Assembly: GCA_012295275.1 (NCBI GenBank)
Contig: CM022677.1
Span: 27,441,379-27,476,378 of the forward strand
Length of the DNA: 35,000 bases
Origin: Chrysomallon squamiferum
Taxonomy: Eukaryota > Mollusca > Gastropoda > Neomphalida > Peltospiridae
Direction: 5' to 3'
Each line of letters begins with the position of its first letter. Within the stretch, counting starts at the first letter, position 1. Position numbers and translations under genes: made by a program. Below are positions 11,737-23,869 of this stretch, in pieces. The notes beneath the pieces are model-generated. The model was not told the DNA's origin and ran no database searches. It saw only the letters and a list, made by a program, of their open reading frames with translations.

Positions 11737-12130
11737 CTGTTTTGAGGAGAAGACTCCAATGATACGGGTTACAGCAGATATATCCTTGTTCATTCGCTGT
11801 CGTACAACACGGCAACCTCTTCATTTCGACGCCTTGCTGCAACTCCGGCCACCTCCACAATTTACAACACAAGGTATGAGGCGAGACTGCCCGACGGGAC
11901 GGAAGCTTGATGTCTACCCTCGGGACAAGCACACACTCTGTCGTTTCCCCTCCTTTACTCTCCACGCTCTGTACGAGCACGTCCAACTGTTTTTCTTTCA
12001 ATCTTTTAAGCATAGAATGCGCTACAGATTTAAATTCTAACTCCTCTTCAGTTTCACTGTGGGTTTCATTGTAAAGAATCCGACTTTTCCACAGGCGTTT
12101 CACGAGCGAAGATCTTTTAGAACGAAACAT
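11737..12130 (-). CDS. Smad6/7: Inhibitory SMAD (Smad6/7 type), first coding exon with MH1 domain
   Basis: Inhibitory SMADs antagonise BMP/TGF-beta signalling by blocking type I receptors and receptor-SMADs. This exon has 131 codons plus one G. It starts MFRSKRSSLVKRLWKSR, the signature i-SMAD N-terminus, which is why I start at 12130 although the frame is open upstream to 12343. MH1 features follow: VAHSMLKRLKEKQLDVLVQS, ECVLVP, LCCKLWRWPEL, and ICCNPYH. Putative zinc ligands by SMAD3 alignment are Cys66, Cys108 or 109, Cys119 and His124. The acidic insert after KSR (ETHSETEEELEF) is much shorter than the Gly-rich stretch of vertebrate SMAD6/7. The donor ACAG|GTAAAA joins in phase to 10018-10077. 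Confidence 0.92.
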
Positions 12131-12900
12131 ACAGCACGAGAATCGTGCTGCACGTGCCCATGCTATGTTGCACTTCCTGGGGTATTCCGATATAAGGGCT
12201 TCTCGTTTTGTAAATATAACACAAAAACAACAGAAACTTTTCACACACTTCGCTCTCCCGAGACGGTGTGGGGGGGAGATACGCCAAGTCACATATCTGA
12301 TGTCAAGGTATCGCAGCGAAGAATGCAGGGAAGAAATTATCAATATCCTCAGAACGTCGACCTATAATATCCTCTGCCTGCTACGTATTTCGTTCGTATT
12401 GTAGATTAACAGTTTCGTGTTAAAATCCACACGACCGACGATGCTTTTTCCGAACAACATGCAAACGTACTTCAAAACAAGACTTCTCAGAACAGTGGCC
12501 ACACGGCATTGTGATTATTTTTTTACAGAGGGGTGTCAGATCGTTCGCCGATTCATACCGCTTTGTAAATAATCGGATATATCAACACATTATTGAACCG
12601 TTTTTCATCCTACGACTGACAAATCTAAATATAATGTAAAACTGTGGTCAGAACAAGAGAGTATTTAAAAAGAAAGCCAACCGTTTTGACACTGATGGAA
12701 ACCTCTCTCCCTCTCTAATTGTCAGGTAGACTGATCGACCACCGATGCTGCTTGCTTAAAAGGGATCGCCGGTTGGCTAAGATTAGTCACGTGAAAGTCT
12801 AGACATTTTGGCGCGGTGAGTGTCTGCCTTGATCGTTGCGTAAATAGCCGAAATAAGCTATTAAATTACAAACCCTGGCCATCTAACTTAAAGCTATGGG
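12131..12900 (-). promoter_or_regulatory. Smad6/7 upstream region (5' UTR and probable promoter)
   Basis: This stretch is richer in CpG and lower in simple repeats than its surroundings, fitting a promoter/5' UTR. Besides the composite element it holds a TGACTAA AP-1-like half overlapping the E-box on the minus strand (12782-12793) and a CAAGAG/GCCGGTTGG segment without clear meaning. No TATA box or start site could be fixed. The open frame from 12131 to 12343 shows no SMAD similarity. Confidence 0.45.
12788..12815 (-). promoter_or_regulatory. Composite E-box / palindromic Smad-binding element / GC-SBE upstream of Smad6/7
   Basis: About 660 bp upstream of the SMAD start codon lie three motifs in register. 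They are CACGTG (12788-12793), a 3-bp spacer, the full palindromic Smad-binding element GTCTAGAC (12797-12804), then 5 bp and GGCGCG (12810-12815). On the minus strand the last reads CGCGCC-N5-GTCT, one base off the bipartite GGCGCC-N5-GTCT BMP element. Vertebrate Smad7 promoters carry GTCTAGAC and respond to TFE3, an E-box factor. I infer a feedback promoter element. Occupancy is unknown. Confidence 0.65.
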
Positions 12901-13295
12901 TAAACAATCTACGCAGAGATCATCATGAAAAATATTTCTTGTATTTATTATATTTTTGGTGACTTTTTCTCACTCCTACACCCCCTGGTACATTGAAAAA
13001 CTTCCTCTGACAATTGGCACGTCAAACTGAGCAGGGGGTTCCCAATACCTTGCGGAAATTGCTGTTTACGTTTGACTGATTTCAGGGCGGCGTTCGCGAG
13101 TGGGGTTCGCATTCCTCCCCCTCCCCCGCCCCCACAGTATACTTTTTACTTATTTTACTTTATTAAATGTTTGCTTGTTTTTCTTTTCTCTCATCTTTAA
13201 AATTAACACGAGTTGTTAGAGATGGAAGTTTGTTAATTCTGCATAGCGTGCAGTGACTGCTGTGACAGTTTATTTTTTACGTAGTCCTACCGTTA

Positions 13296-13975
<680 letters not shown>

Positions 13976-14079
13976 TAGTCAACAAACCAAAAAAAAAAAA
14001 AAAAATATACTTACAACATTGATACCCCTTGTAGTTTCGTGGATATGGACTCGTCCAGAATATTATAAACAGCATTATT

Positions 14080-14290
14080 GCGGAGGACGACAGTATTATG
14101 GGCTGTGGCGCCTTAGTGTAAAATTCATAAACGTACAGACAGACTTCGATACGCGGTAATTAAATCAAACTCGATAACGAGGCGAGTCGCGTCAGATGTC
14201 TGTGGACGTAGTTAAATGGGAACGCCGTACAGAAAATAGTTTTGAGAGGCTGTTACTCGATACGATCTGTTTTGTCTTTCGTATCGAAAA
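14080..14290. promoter_or_regulatory. CpG-rich patch with Smad-type motifs
   Basis: An island of CpG in AT-rich DNA about 2 kb upstream of the SMAD start. It contains GGCGCC (14107-14112), tandem CAGACAGAC (14136-14144) and the inverted pair CAGATGTCTG (14193-14202). All are sequences that Smad MH1 domains can bind. This could be an enhancer or an upstream noncoding exon. Evidence is motif-level only. Confidence 0.3.
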
Positions 14291-14309
14291 TCGCGAGAGG
14301 AGTGGCTGA

Positions 14310-14487
14310 TTATTTTTTTTTTTAAATATTTTTTTATTTTTTTTTTTTTTTTTGTTTATTTGTTGTTTTTTTAAATTTATTTATTTATTACTTTTTCTTT
14401 CTTTTTTTTTTCTTTCACTTTTTTTTTTTTTTAAAGGTTTAATTGATAATTGTTTTGTTTATTAGCCAAGTTCACCGTAGTGCAGTT

Positions 14488-14525
<38 letters not shown>

Positions 14526-14687
14526 CTCCTTTATTTTTTCAATTGCTTTTCATTCTAAATAAAAATAATAATTGTTGTTATCGTTATTGTTTTTGTTATT
14601 TTCTTCGTATTACTATTATTAGTGTATTAGTATTTAAAAAGTACTTTATAATATTTTCATTTTGAAAATTGCTCATACAATATCCTT

Positions 14688-14774
<87 letters not shown>

Positions 14775-14775
14775 T
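14310..14775. repeat. T-rich block, A run and CT/GT compound microsatellite
   Basis: T-rich 14310-14433, poly(A) 14491-14523, then (CT)n to (GT)n at 14691-14773. DNA from 14775 to 15260 is unique AT-rich sequence without a supported gene. Confidence 0.85.
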
Positions 14776-15269
14776 TTTTAACTTTATGTTTTACGCTAAA
14801 TAATAAACATACTTAGGAGTCGAAGTCTAACATAGTTTCTGCTTACGTTGTAATTAAACATTTGTTACATACTATCACAGTACCGGACATGTTTTGACAT
14901 ACGTATGTTTTTTGACTTGCCTAAGGTTTTGCTCATTTTAATTTTTCTGTCAAAGTTAATAATGAACGAAATAGCTCTAAACTGTCTTTACTTGCTGTGT
15001 ACATTTAAACATTTTATTTAATCAGGCAGTAACCAATTTTAAAATAAAATCAAAACACTATTGAAACGGGGCAGGCAGGTGTTGGGGCGGAGACAGAGAG
15101 AGAGAGGAGGGGGGTGGAAGTGTGTTTGTGAATGAAAAGGTGAAATAATAATATTTGTGTTCTCTCTCTCGTGGTCTCTCATTAAGACTTACTGTCTGCC
15201 CACAATCACTATGGAAATTCTTTCTCTTCATATTTGGCAATTTCGCCGACAATAATTAACATCGTTTCC

Positions 15270-15640
15270 CCTCCAAAACGAGTGTGATTTATACACACTC
15301 CGAACAAGAAAGCATCATCCCGACGTTAACAATAGCTCGCACGCGCAGACGTGTCACGTGCTCTTTTTATGATATTCAGTCAATCACGCGATTCCCGCCA
15401 TCGTGTCTGGGCAGACGACACGCCGCTGACCGGCCCAACAGTAGAACAAAGTAAAGATTAATTCGCGGGCGTCCGCTAACAGCAAGTAGCCAGTGTACGC
15501 AGCGAAAGGATTAATTACAGTGTATTAATCACCAGAAGCCGCCAAAGTGTCGTCTGCTCGAAGCGTTAACTTACTTCTGTTGTGTTTTTGTTTTTGGTTG
15601 CCAGCGTTATCGGAGACGAGTAATTAAATAAGCGTGTTTG
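15270..15640. promoter_or_regulatory. CpG-rich patch with E-box and TAAT motifs
   Basis: High CpG density against the local background. It holds CACGTG (15355-15360) and three homeodomain-type cores: AGATTAATTC (15455-15464), GGATTAATTA (15508-15517) and GTATTAATCA (15522-15531). No long open frame or splice-flanked exon is seen, so a cis-regulatory module or promoter is more likely than a gene. Confidence 0.3.
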
Positions 15641-15847
15641 ATGAAGGGATAGAAAAAAAAAAAAAAAATGGCCACTGTGTTTTAACGGATGCGAGAAGGG
15701 ATGTATTCTTCGTACGTTGTTGTCTTATTGACGGCATGGTTTTATCCTTAATCCGAAATCGAATTGAAATACATATGGAATATTCTAAGTATTAAAATTA
15801 AGTAATGCTCGGTTATAAATATTTATTCTCGATTCAGTTTCTTTTAA

Positions 15848-15878
<31 letters not shown>

Positions 15879-16075
15879 CAGATCTTTCGTCTTATCTTAT
15901 TTTATTTATTTATTTTATAGACAGTTCAATATATTTCTTTTTCTCTTCTTTTTAAATTAAGAACAAAAAGTATTTTCAAAATGGCTAAAGGATAACATTA
16001 TTAAAACTATTTGGTGTTTGATGGAATGGTTGTTAGAACTGAGATCAAAACAGAATTTTAATCACTTTAAAATAA

Positions 16076-16078
<3 letters not shown>

Positions 16079-16164
<86 letters not shown>

Positions 16165-16172
16165 TGTGTGTG
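16079..16172. repeat. TC/TG compound microsatellite
   Basis: (TC)n of about 68 bp running into (TG)n of about 25 bp. Poly(T) runs flank it at 15850-15879 and 16351-16380. Confidence 0.95.
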
Positions 16173-16399
16173 CGTATAGTTAATCTTATATTTTTGTGCA
16201 GATACATAAAATATAAAATATTTAGCGCATAAGACTTTTTTTTTTTTATAAAACAGTAATTCACGCGTTCAAGATGCTACCTAGAACTGGACATAAAAAA
16301 TGTAAAACATGGCAGTAACAAGGAACTGATCTTGATAACCTCTGCCCCTCGGTTTTTTTTTTTTTTTTTTTTTTTTTTTTCAACCGAGCTGCATCTGAA

Positions 16400-16720
16400 A
16401 CCACCCCTCAATTTGAGTTATGAATTACCCCCACCCCGCCCTCACCCATTTTCTCGAATCGTTCGCAAAACAGCTCGGACAACGAGCTTTATTTCTGTCT
16501 CTGGCGTCTGACGGGCGAACACGAAAACAACCGATCAGTTTGTGGCGGTCACTCGATTGGACTGGTCACTATTCCGGAACTAATTACGGCGGACCATCGC
16601 GAAAGTCTCGCCTCACTGTCTGCGCGAGAAACGTCCGATTGGACGTTTTATCATCATATCGCGTTTTTGTTGTCTGCTGGCAATTTTCAGCGAATGTTTG
16701 TCCGCGGGAGAGCTGATTTA
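16400..16720. promoter_or_regulatory. CpG-rich unique patch, possible regulatory module
   Basis: A non-repetitive, CpG-rich block between a T-run and GA/TG/TC microsatellites. It has two ATTGG (inverted CCAAT) boxes, one inside a perfect hairpin (16629-16648). A 98-codon open frame on the plus strand (16420-16716) has no recognisable domain and unconvincing composition, so I do not call it a gene. Function unknown. Confidence 0.28.
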
Positions 16721-16735
16721 GCACAGCTGTGTACA

Positions 16736-16912
16736 GAGAGAGAGAGAGAGAGAGATGTTCGATATGAGTGGAAGTGTGTCTGCGTGCGTGTGTGTTTGTG
16801 TGTGTGTGTGTGTGCGTATGTGTACGTTTGAGTGTTTATATATGAGTGTGTATTTGTGTGTCTATGTACATATTAATTATATAAACGATAAATTAATACT
16901 TGTATGTGCGTG

Positions 16913-16979
<67 letters not shown>

Positions 16980-16980
16980 A
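16736..16980. repeat. GA, TG and TC microsatellites
   Basis: GA at 16735-16755, TG with TGCG interruptions at 16787-16815, and TC at 16918-16979. Confidence 0.9.
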
Positions 16981-17149
16981 TGGATGCGTACACGTACATA
17001 CACAATAATGAATACACACATGTATATATTAATGTGAATGTTTGTGTGTATAATATTTCATACAGTTTCACAGCTATATTCATATAAAGCTATATACAAC
17101 CATGTTCATACACATACACTTTTTATTAATTAGAATAAATTATTAGTAT

Positions 17150-17215
17150 GAGGTGCTGTTGATCGCAGGATCGATACCCTTCTCCTCCCAGTTTAAACTC
17201 AAGTCATATACTATA
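17150..17215 (-). mobile_element. Possible SINE scrap
   Basis: The plus strand has GATCGCAGGATCGATACCC at 17161-17179, which resembles the tRNA-related start of a SINE family I associate with molluscs. The similarity ends after about 25 bases. Low certainty. Confidence 0.25.
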
Positions 17216-17339
17216 TTCATGAGTTTAGGAATGAAATAATGTTTGCTGTATCTCGAAACAGTAGGTTAGGAAGTGTTACAGAACGGACTTTAGTATTATC
17301 ACTGTTGTTGTTATTATTGTTACGTTATTATTATTAATA

Positions 17340-17359
17340 TTCTTCTTCTTCTTCTTCTT

Positions 17360-17421
<62 letters not shown>

Positions 17422-17423
17422 CA

Positions 17424-17470
<47 letters not shown>

Positions 17471-17881
17471 GTCCTTGTTATTACGTTACTGTTATCGTTA
17501 TTACTTTTATTTATTTAGTTATTTATTTAGTTATTTTAATTATTTAAATGGTGACTATTGTTGTTCTTACTATCTTTCTGTTACTATGATTTTAATTATA
17601 TTAAATTAGTCGTTTCAAAATAAAAATCGGAGCGAATGCAAAGTGGTGTTGTAAAAAATATTATGTATGTATGTATGTATGTATATAAACACTGATGATA
17701 ACACAATTGATAACACTATACAGCATGCATAACAAAAAAAATAAAAAAAACAAATAATAATAAAAAAAAAATAAAAAAAAAAAATGAAAAAGAAAAAAAA
17801 AAACGAAAGAAAAAAATGGAAAAAAAGAAAAACAAAATACAAATTAAAAAAAAAAAAAAAAAAATGAAAAAGAAATTAAAA

Positions 17882-17920
<39 letters not shown>
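17340..17920. repeat. CTT and TTA microsatellites and an A-rich block
   Basis: CTT at 17341-17389, TTA at 17389-17470, TATG at 17664-17684, then a strongly A-rich block 17735-17919 ending in a poly(A) of about 35. Confidence 0.9.
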
Positions 17921-17923
<3 letters not shown>

Positions 17924-18126
17924 GAAGATATGCTATCTCCTATCTACTCCGGCGCGTTACTCCGAAACATAAATAATTTTAAATGAGTTTATTAAAATGT
18001 ATATTTTTGTTATTTGTGAATGTGTGTGCATGCACGTAGGCCTCGGCGGAGAAAGATTAAAAAACAATGGCCCATTCATGAAATGTTTTAGCACGTAATG
18101 CGTGTTTATTACGTACGCTCCGAAGA

Positions 18127-18146
18127 ATGTGTGTGTGTGTGTGTGT

Positions 18147-18191
<45 letters not shown>

Positions 18192-18267
18192 GATAATAAA
18201 TATATGATATATAATATAATATATGATAAATATAAATATATAAGATATATAATAATACGTAATAAAT

Positions 18268-18342
<75 letters not shown>

Positions 18343-18447
18343 GTATGTGTGCGCGTGTATTCATCTGCATGCCTGTGCATGCTATATGTACCCGCGTATC
18401 ATTTATGTCTGTTCGTCTGTAAGGGTCTGTTACGCGCGCGCGCGTGT
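18127..18447. repeat. TG, TA, CT and CG alternating tracts
   Basis: TG at 18127-18147, TA at 18150-18188, CT at 18271-18340 and a CG run at 18432-18445. The alternating purine-pyrimidine tracts are prone to non-B structure. Confidence 0.9.
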
Positions 18448-18710
18448 ATGTGTGCATTTGTGTGTGGCTGTAGGTGCGTTTCGTTTAATTCTATTTTTAG
18501 CACCGCGCTGTGTCCAGATAGATATTTAATAATGAACCATTCATAAAATATTGACGCCCAGAAGAAAGGAAGCGTCTGGGAATTACCCACAGAGAACGTG
18601 GGCGGTTCCAGACGAACCTGGAGGGGAAGGGGGGGGTCTGATTTGGTAAATTTATTAAACAAGATTAGGTAATTAACTTATGGAGAATGAAGTATGGCTG
18701 TCGCTCTTGG

Positions 18711-19537
<827 letters not shown>

Positions 19538-19569
19538 CACGCATCACAAGACAAGATACTGTTAGAAAA

Positions 19570-19670
19570 AGTAATAAATAAAAATAAATAAAAATAAATA
19601 TAAATAAATGAAAATAAATTAATAGAAAAATATTAAATAAATATAATAAATAAATAATAAAATAGATAGA

Positions 19671-19701
<31 letters not shown>

Positions 19702-19814
19702 ATGGATAAACAGATAAATAGTTATATGAACAACTTATTTGAAAAAGCTTTTAAAGACTATTTATCATAATAATAATAAATAAATAAATAAATAAATAAA
19801 TAATAATGATGATG

Positions 19815-19885
<71 letters not shown>

Positions 19886-19905
19886 AATAAATAAATAAAA
19901 GGAAA
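19570..19905. repeat. AAAT and TAA microsatellites
   Basis: AAAT tetramers dominate 19573-19705 and 19779-19803. TAA triplets fill 19818-19877 and AAAT returns to 19899. Confidence 0.9.
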
Positions 19906-20259
19906 ATAAAAATCTAAAAGGGTACGTTAGCCCTTTTGTATAACCAATAAAAATTCAGTGGTCTTTTACTATTGAACCTCACTTATTTTACAACTAATTA
20001 GGTTTTATATGAAGCAACTTTTAATCACTATGAGTCACTGAATCAAGTTTAATTTTGGCAAAAATAGGGTTTAAGCCCTTTTACAGCTGAGCTCTCCACA
20101 TAATGAACAAAAATGCAGAATACAAAAAATCAGTTCATTAAAACATATAAATAACAAAATTTAAATTAAATGTTCGTCAATCATTTTACCTCTTTAACTA
20201 AAGAAAATTCCTATAAATTAAACAAAAAAAACAAACAAAAAACCACAAACAACCTAAAA
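19906..20259. other. Unique AT-rich DNA
   Basis: No supported gene or RNA. GGGTACGTTAGCCCTTTTG near 19920 and GGTTTAAGCCCTTTTAC near 20067 share an AGCCCTTTT core of unknown meaning. Confidence 0.3.
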
Positions 20260-20570
20260 TAAAACTGACGTCATTGACAAGACGTCATTATGGAAACAAA
20301 CGTCTTGTACTTAGCAACAACAGCGGTAACAGCAACAAACGACACCGATCCAACGACTGTACAACGCTGACGTGATTCCAGTTATAAATATTCAAATAAA
20401 GGTCACGTTATGACGTCACAGAAGAGAAATGACCTTTACATGGCAACGACAGGTAACAATAACAAAAAACAACAGCGCCACGAATAAAAATACGGAAGAA
20501 GCCACCAATAATAATACGGAAGTGACGTGATTCTATTTATAAATAATCGAATGTTATGACGTCATAATTG
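20260..20570. promoter_or_regulatory. Cluster of CRE (TGACGTCA) sites in a duplicated module
   Basis: Three perfect TGACGTCA palindromes lie at 20266-20273, 20411-20418 and 20557-20564. Near-matches lie at 20280-20287 (AGACGTCA), 20368-20375 and 20523-20530 (both TGACGTGA). The segments 20368-20418 and 20523-20564 share the order TGACGTGATTC, TTATAAAT, GTTATGACGTCA and are about 150 bp apart. CREs bind CREB/ATF bZIP factors, and TTATAAAT could serve as a TATA-like box. No gene start is proven next to it. Confidence 0.45.
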
Positions 20571-20689
20571 AAACGGCATTACCGTAACCCAGTAACTGCC
20601 GTCATTTGTAATGATACTGAATGTCGTTACATGGATGTTGTTGATCTGAATGCTGATGCAACTGTAGGGCATGTGAATGGAATGTGTGT

Positions 20690-21081
20690 GTGTGCGTGCG
20701 TGCGTTCGTGCATATTTGTACGTATATATATATATATATATATCTGGGACTGCTTTTCCCTTATTTAGAGTTAAGTACTGTTACCAGTTTTAAACTAAAA
20801 GTAACAAAACAAAGATTATCTTCAATTTCGTGCATTTGAATATTTTTATAAAACTTTATTAATTTAGTTAACTATTTTTCATAGAACTGTAACAAGAACC
20901 ACCCCCAAAAACAACTGTGCCCAAGAGAAATACGTTTGCTTCAGTTTATATATATATATATATGTTTTAATATACATTCATTTTAATACGAATTTGATTT
21001 ATCTAACGCTGTCATGTTTTGTGAGTAATAATTTTTAAAATAATTACATTTTATGAGCACACGCGCACGCACACACACACA

Positions 21082-21136
<55 letters not shown>
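20690..21136. repeat. TG/TGCG, TA and CA-CT microsatellites
   Basis: TG and TGCG at 20682-20712, TA at 20723-20742 and 20947-20962, and CA to CT compound at 21065-21134. Confidence 0.85.
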
Positions 21137-21139
<3 letters not shown>

Positions 21140-21140
<1 letters not shown>

Positions 21141-21988
21141 TTATCAGTAGAGTGTACATATATGCCCCCCAAAATCACATCATACATCTGAGAAAACGAA
21201 TCCAACAAACTGCAATATAATTTATTCACCAAACAAACTGACATTCATAGATGTACACCATACACCACATTAGATTGAAAAAACAACGCTTTATATTACA
21301 CAGAATATATCTTACACAAATACTGTATTATTATTATGTTCCTCTAAACCTGCACATTACAACCCACAGCCAAAATAAATACCCCAAATTAATCCAAACA
21401 AACACATTCTGTATTGCATATTTAATCATTAAAAAATTACACACTAAAACACTGACATTAAAATGAATGTAACATTTTTTTTTTATACCAGTCCAAGTAT
21501 TTTTCAGTGTACCCATGTAATATTATTGACATATCTCAGGTGTATATATATATATATTATTTTGTATCTTAGAGTAATTTTCACAAAACAATTATAATAT
21601 TATTTCTTCATTACAATAATAATCATGTTGATGTTTTCATGGCAAATTCAAAAAATTAATACAATTAATACAATACAATATATATATATATTTGGTTCAT
21701 GAAGACTGAAAACTATAAAAATAGAATACAACAGGAACATATATATATATATACATATTATATGACTACTATTTGGAAGTCATAATAAATATTTAGTTAT
21801 CACAGATATGTATGTCAGCAGTTTATTAGTAAAAAATAATAATTTATAAAATTAAAATATTATTTATACATCATTTATAATAATAAAAAAAATAAAAAAT
21901 AAATAAATAAATAAATAAATAAATATCTAATAATTATGTTTATGTTGATGATAATAACAATAACACTAACCATATTAACAATAATAAC

Positions 21989-22046
<58 letters not shown>

Positions 22047-22917
22047 TTAAGCAATAAATAATAAAAAAATAGTAATAAAAAAAAAAGGGAATTCTATAAA
22101 TAACCACTGTCACAAAAGAATTATATCAAAATCATTCCTCACATGTATATAAAAAAAAAAAAAAGTCTGTGCAATACAATTTAAAATAAAATAAAATAAA
22201 ATACAAATGAAACTATGGAATAGTTATGGAAAAAGAAGAAACTATTTATCAGTGAGTAAAAATAAACAATGGAGATTAGATAAAATAAATTTGAAATATT
22301 TTTTTCATTAAATCACTATAACCGTTTCTACAATCTGTAACAAAAGAATATATTTTTCATTTATATAACTGTTATATAAATTTATATAAATTTTAATTTC
22401 TTTTTGTTTTTATATATCTCCTGATAAATCATTTATTTATTTGATTTTGTATGTATACTGTTATTTCAGTCTAATGAACATTAACATATATTTTATATTA
22501 CAAAAGTTCTGATAAAACATAAATCAAAATAAAATAATGAAAAATTGTCTGCTTCTTTATCTAAACAATATTTTTCCGATACTAAACATAATTTACACCT
22601 ATTTTATACATCTATATGTGGGCTTCATATATTTTACTAACTTATATAATGTTTTTTTGTTTTTTTTAAAACGTTAAACTTTTAAGGGTAACAGAAGTCA
22701 TAACTGTAACATCATTTCTATATATATATATATATACACACATACAAAATTTTTCCAAAGTACAAATTATAATATATAAATATTTAAATGTTATCACAGA
22801 TGTCTATAAGAAAACAGAAATATATCACAAATTTCATAAGAAAATAACAACATATAATCAATACATACAATAAGTATAAGTTATACATGGTTACTGATAT
22901 GTACAAAGTTATTATTA
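21140..22917. other. AT-rich intergenic DNA downstream of DNAH6
   Basis: Short TA, AAAT and TAA runs, with TAA at 21981-22043 the largest. Scattered short open frames show no family likeness. I see no gene. Confidence 0.5.
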
Positions 22918-23060
22918 TTTATTGTTTATTTCACTATCACATTTTAAGAAAAGTATTTTGATACAAACACACAAAAAAAACAAGTAAATAGTTTTTCAGT
23001 CACCCCACTTCCTTCACCAGAGAATAAAATAAATAAATAAATAAATAAATAATTAATAAT

Positions 23061-23125
<65 letters not shown>

Positions 23126-23215
23126 CAGAATCAATAGATTTCTAATAGAAAATTAAAAAAGACACAACATTTTCAACAGTTCTATACAGCTGCAGGTAAC
23201 ACGAATTGTCTCCCT
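22918..23215 (-). other. DNAH6: Probable DNAH6 3' UTR with candidate poly(A) signals
   Basis: Downstream of the stop codon the minus strand runs through a TTA microsatellite (plus-strand TAA, about 23063-23120). It reaches two AATAAA hexamers at 22925-22930 and 22918-22923, some 290 bp after the stop. The hexamer is common in DNA this AT-rich, so the end of the transcript is only a guess. Confidence 0.35.
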
Positions 23216-23319
23216 TTAATCACTGAGTTGACACAAGAGGGCAGCACCTTTAGCTATCCAGTAATCCTGACTTCTGACTGATGGCAAATACACAGCCACC
23301 ACATAGTTTGTTGAATGAC
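23216..23319 (-). CDS. DNAH6: DNAH6 exon m: terminal coding exon and stop
   Basis: The terminal coding part is 104 bp: GT completes Gly, then [33 protein letters not shown] and TAA (23216-23218). The acceptor is TTTTCCAG. GHSTN..V...LPS......W..KG.ALLCQL is the universal end of axonemal heavy chains, and AKG.ALLCQLS is the DNAH6 form. The protein ends at the usual place for the family. Confidence 0.95.
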
Positions 23320-23736
23320 CTGGAAAATTTAAATATTCATATTGTACCACTGATTGTATTCATTAATGACATTTGTGTTGTGTGTGTCTGTATGTGTAGT
23401 ACGTGTGTGTGTGTATGTTTTTTGTGTATTTCTTGTCAGGGTGTATGTGTGTGTGTGTATGTAAAGATGTCTGTGTATGTGTGTATTCATGTGAGTGTGT
23501 CTTGGTGTTTTTGTGTGGGTATGTATATATATATGTGTGCATGCATGGGTATGCTTTCTTCATATACTTGTGTCTGTATATATGTGCAAAAACACACACA
23601 CATTCACAGACACACACACATACACACAAACACACACATTCACACACACACATTCACAGACACACACATACACACACACAAACACACACATTCACACACA
23701 TACATTCACACACACACACACAAACACCACACACAC

Positions 23737-23767
<31 letters not shown>

Positions 23768-23794
23768 CAAACACACACCCACACACACTTTCAC

Positions 23795-23869
<75 letters not shown>

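Noticed and set aside
12131-12343. N-terminal extension of the SMAD frame to an ATG at 12343
   Set aside because: The family starts at MFR.KRS; the extra 71 residues have no SMAD likeness and lie in the 5' UTR/promoter.
16420-16716. 98-codon plus-strand frame in a CpG-rich block
   Set aside because: No domain, signal or splice context. It is likely open by chance in GC-richer DNA.
20568-20768. 66-codon plus-strand frame just after the CRE cluster
   Set aside because: Its second half runs into TG/TA repeats and there is no family likeness. Kept only as a remark in the CRE finding.
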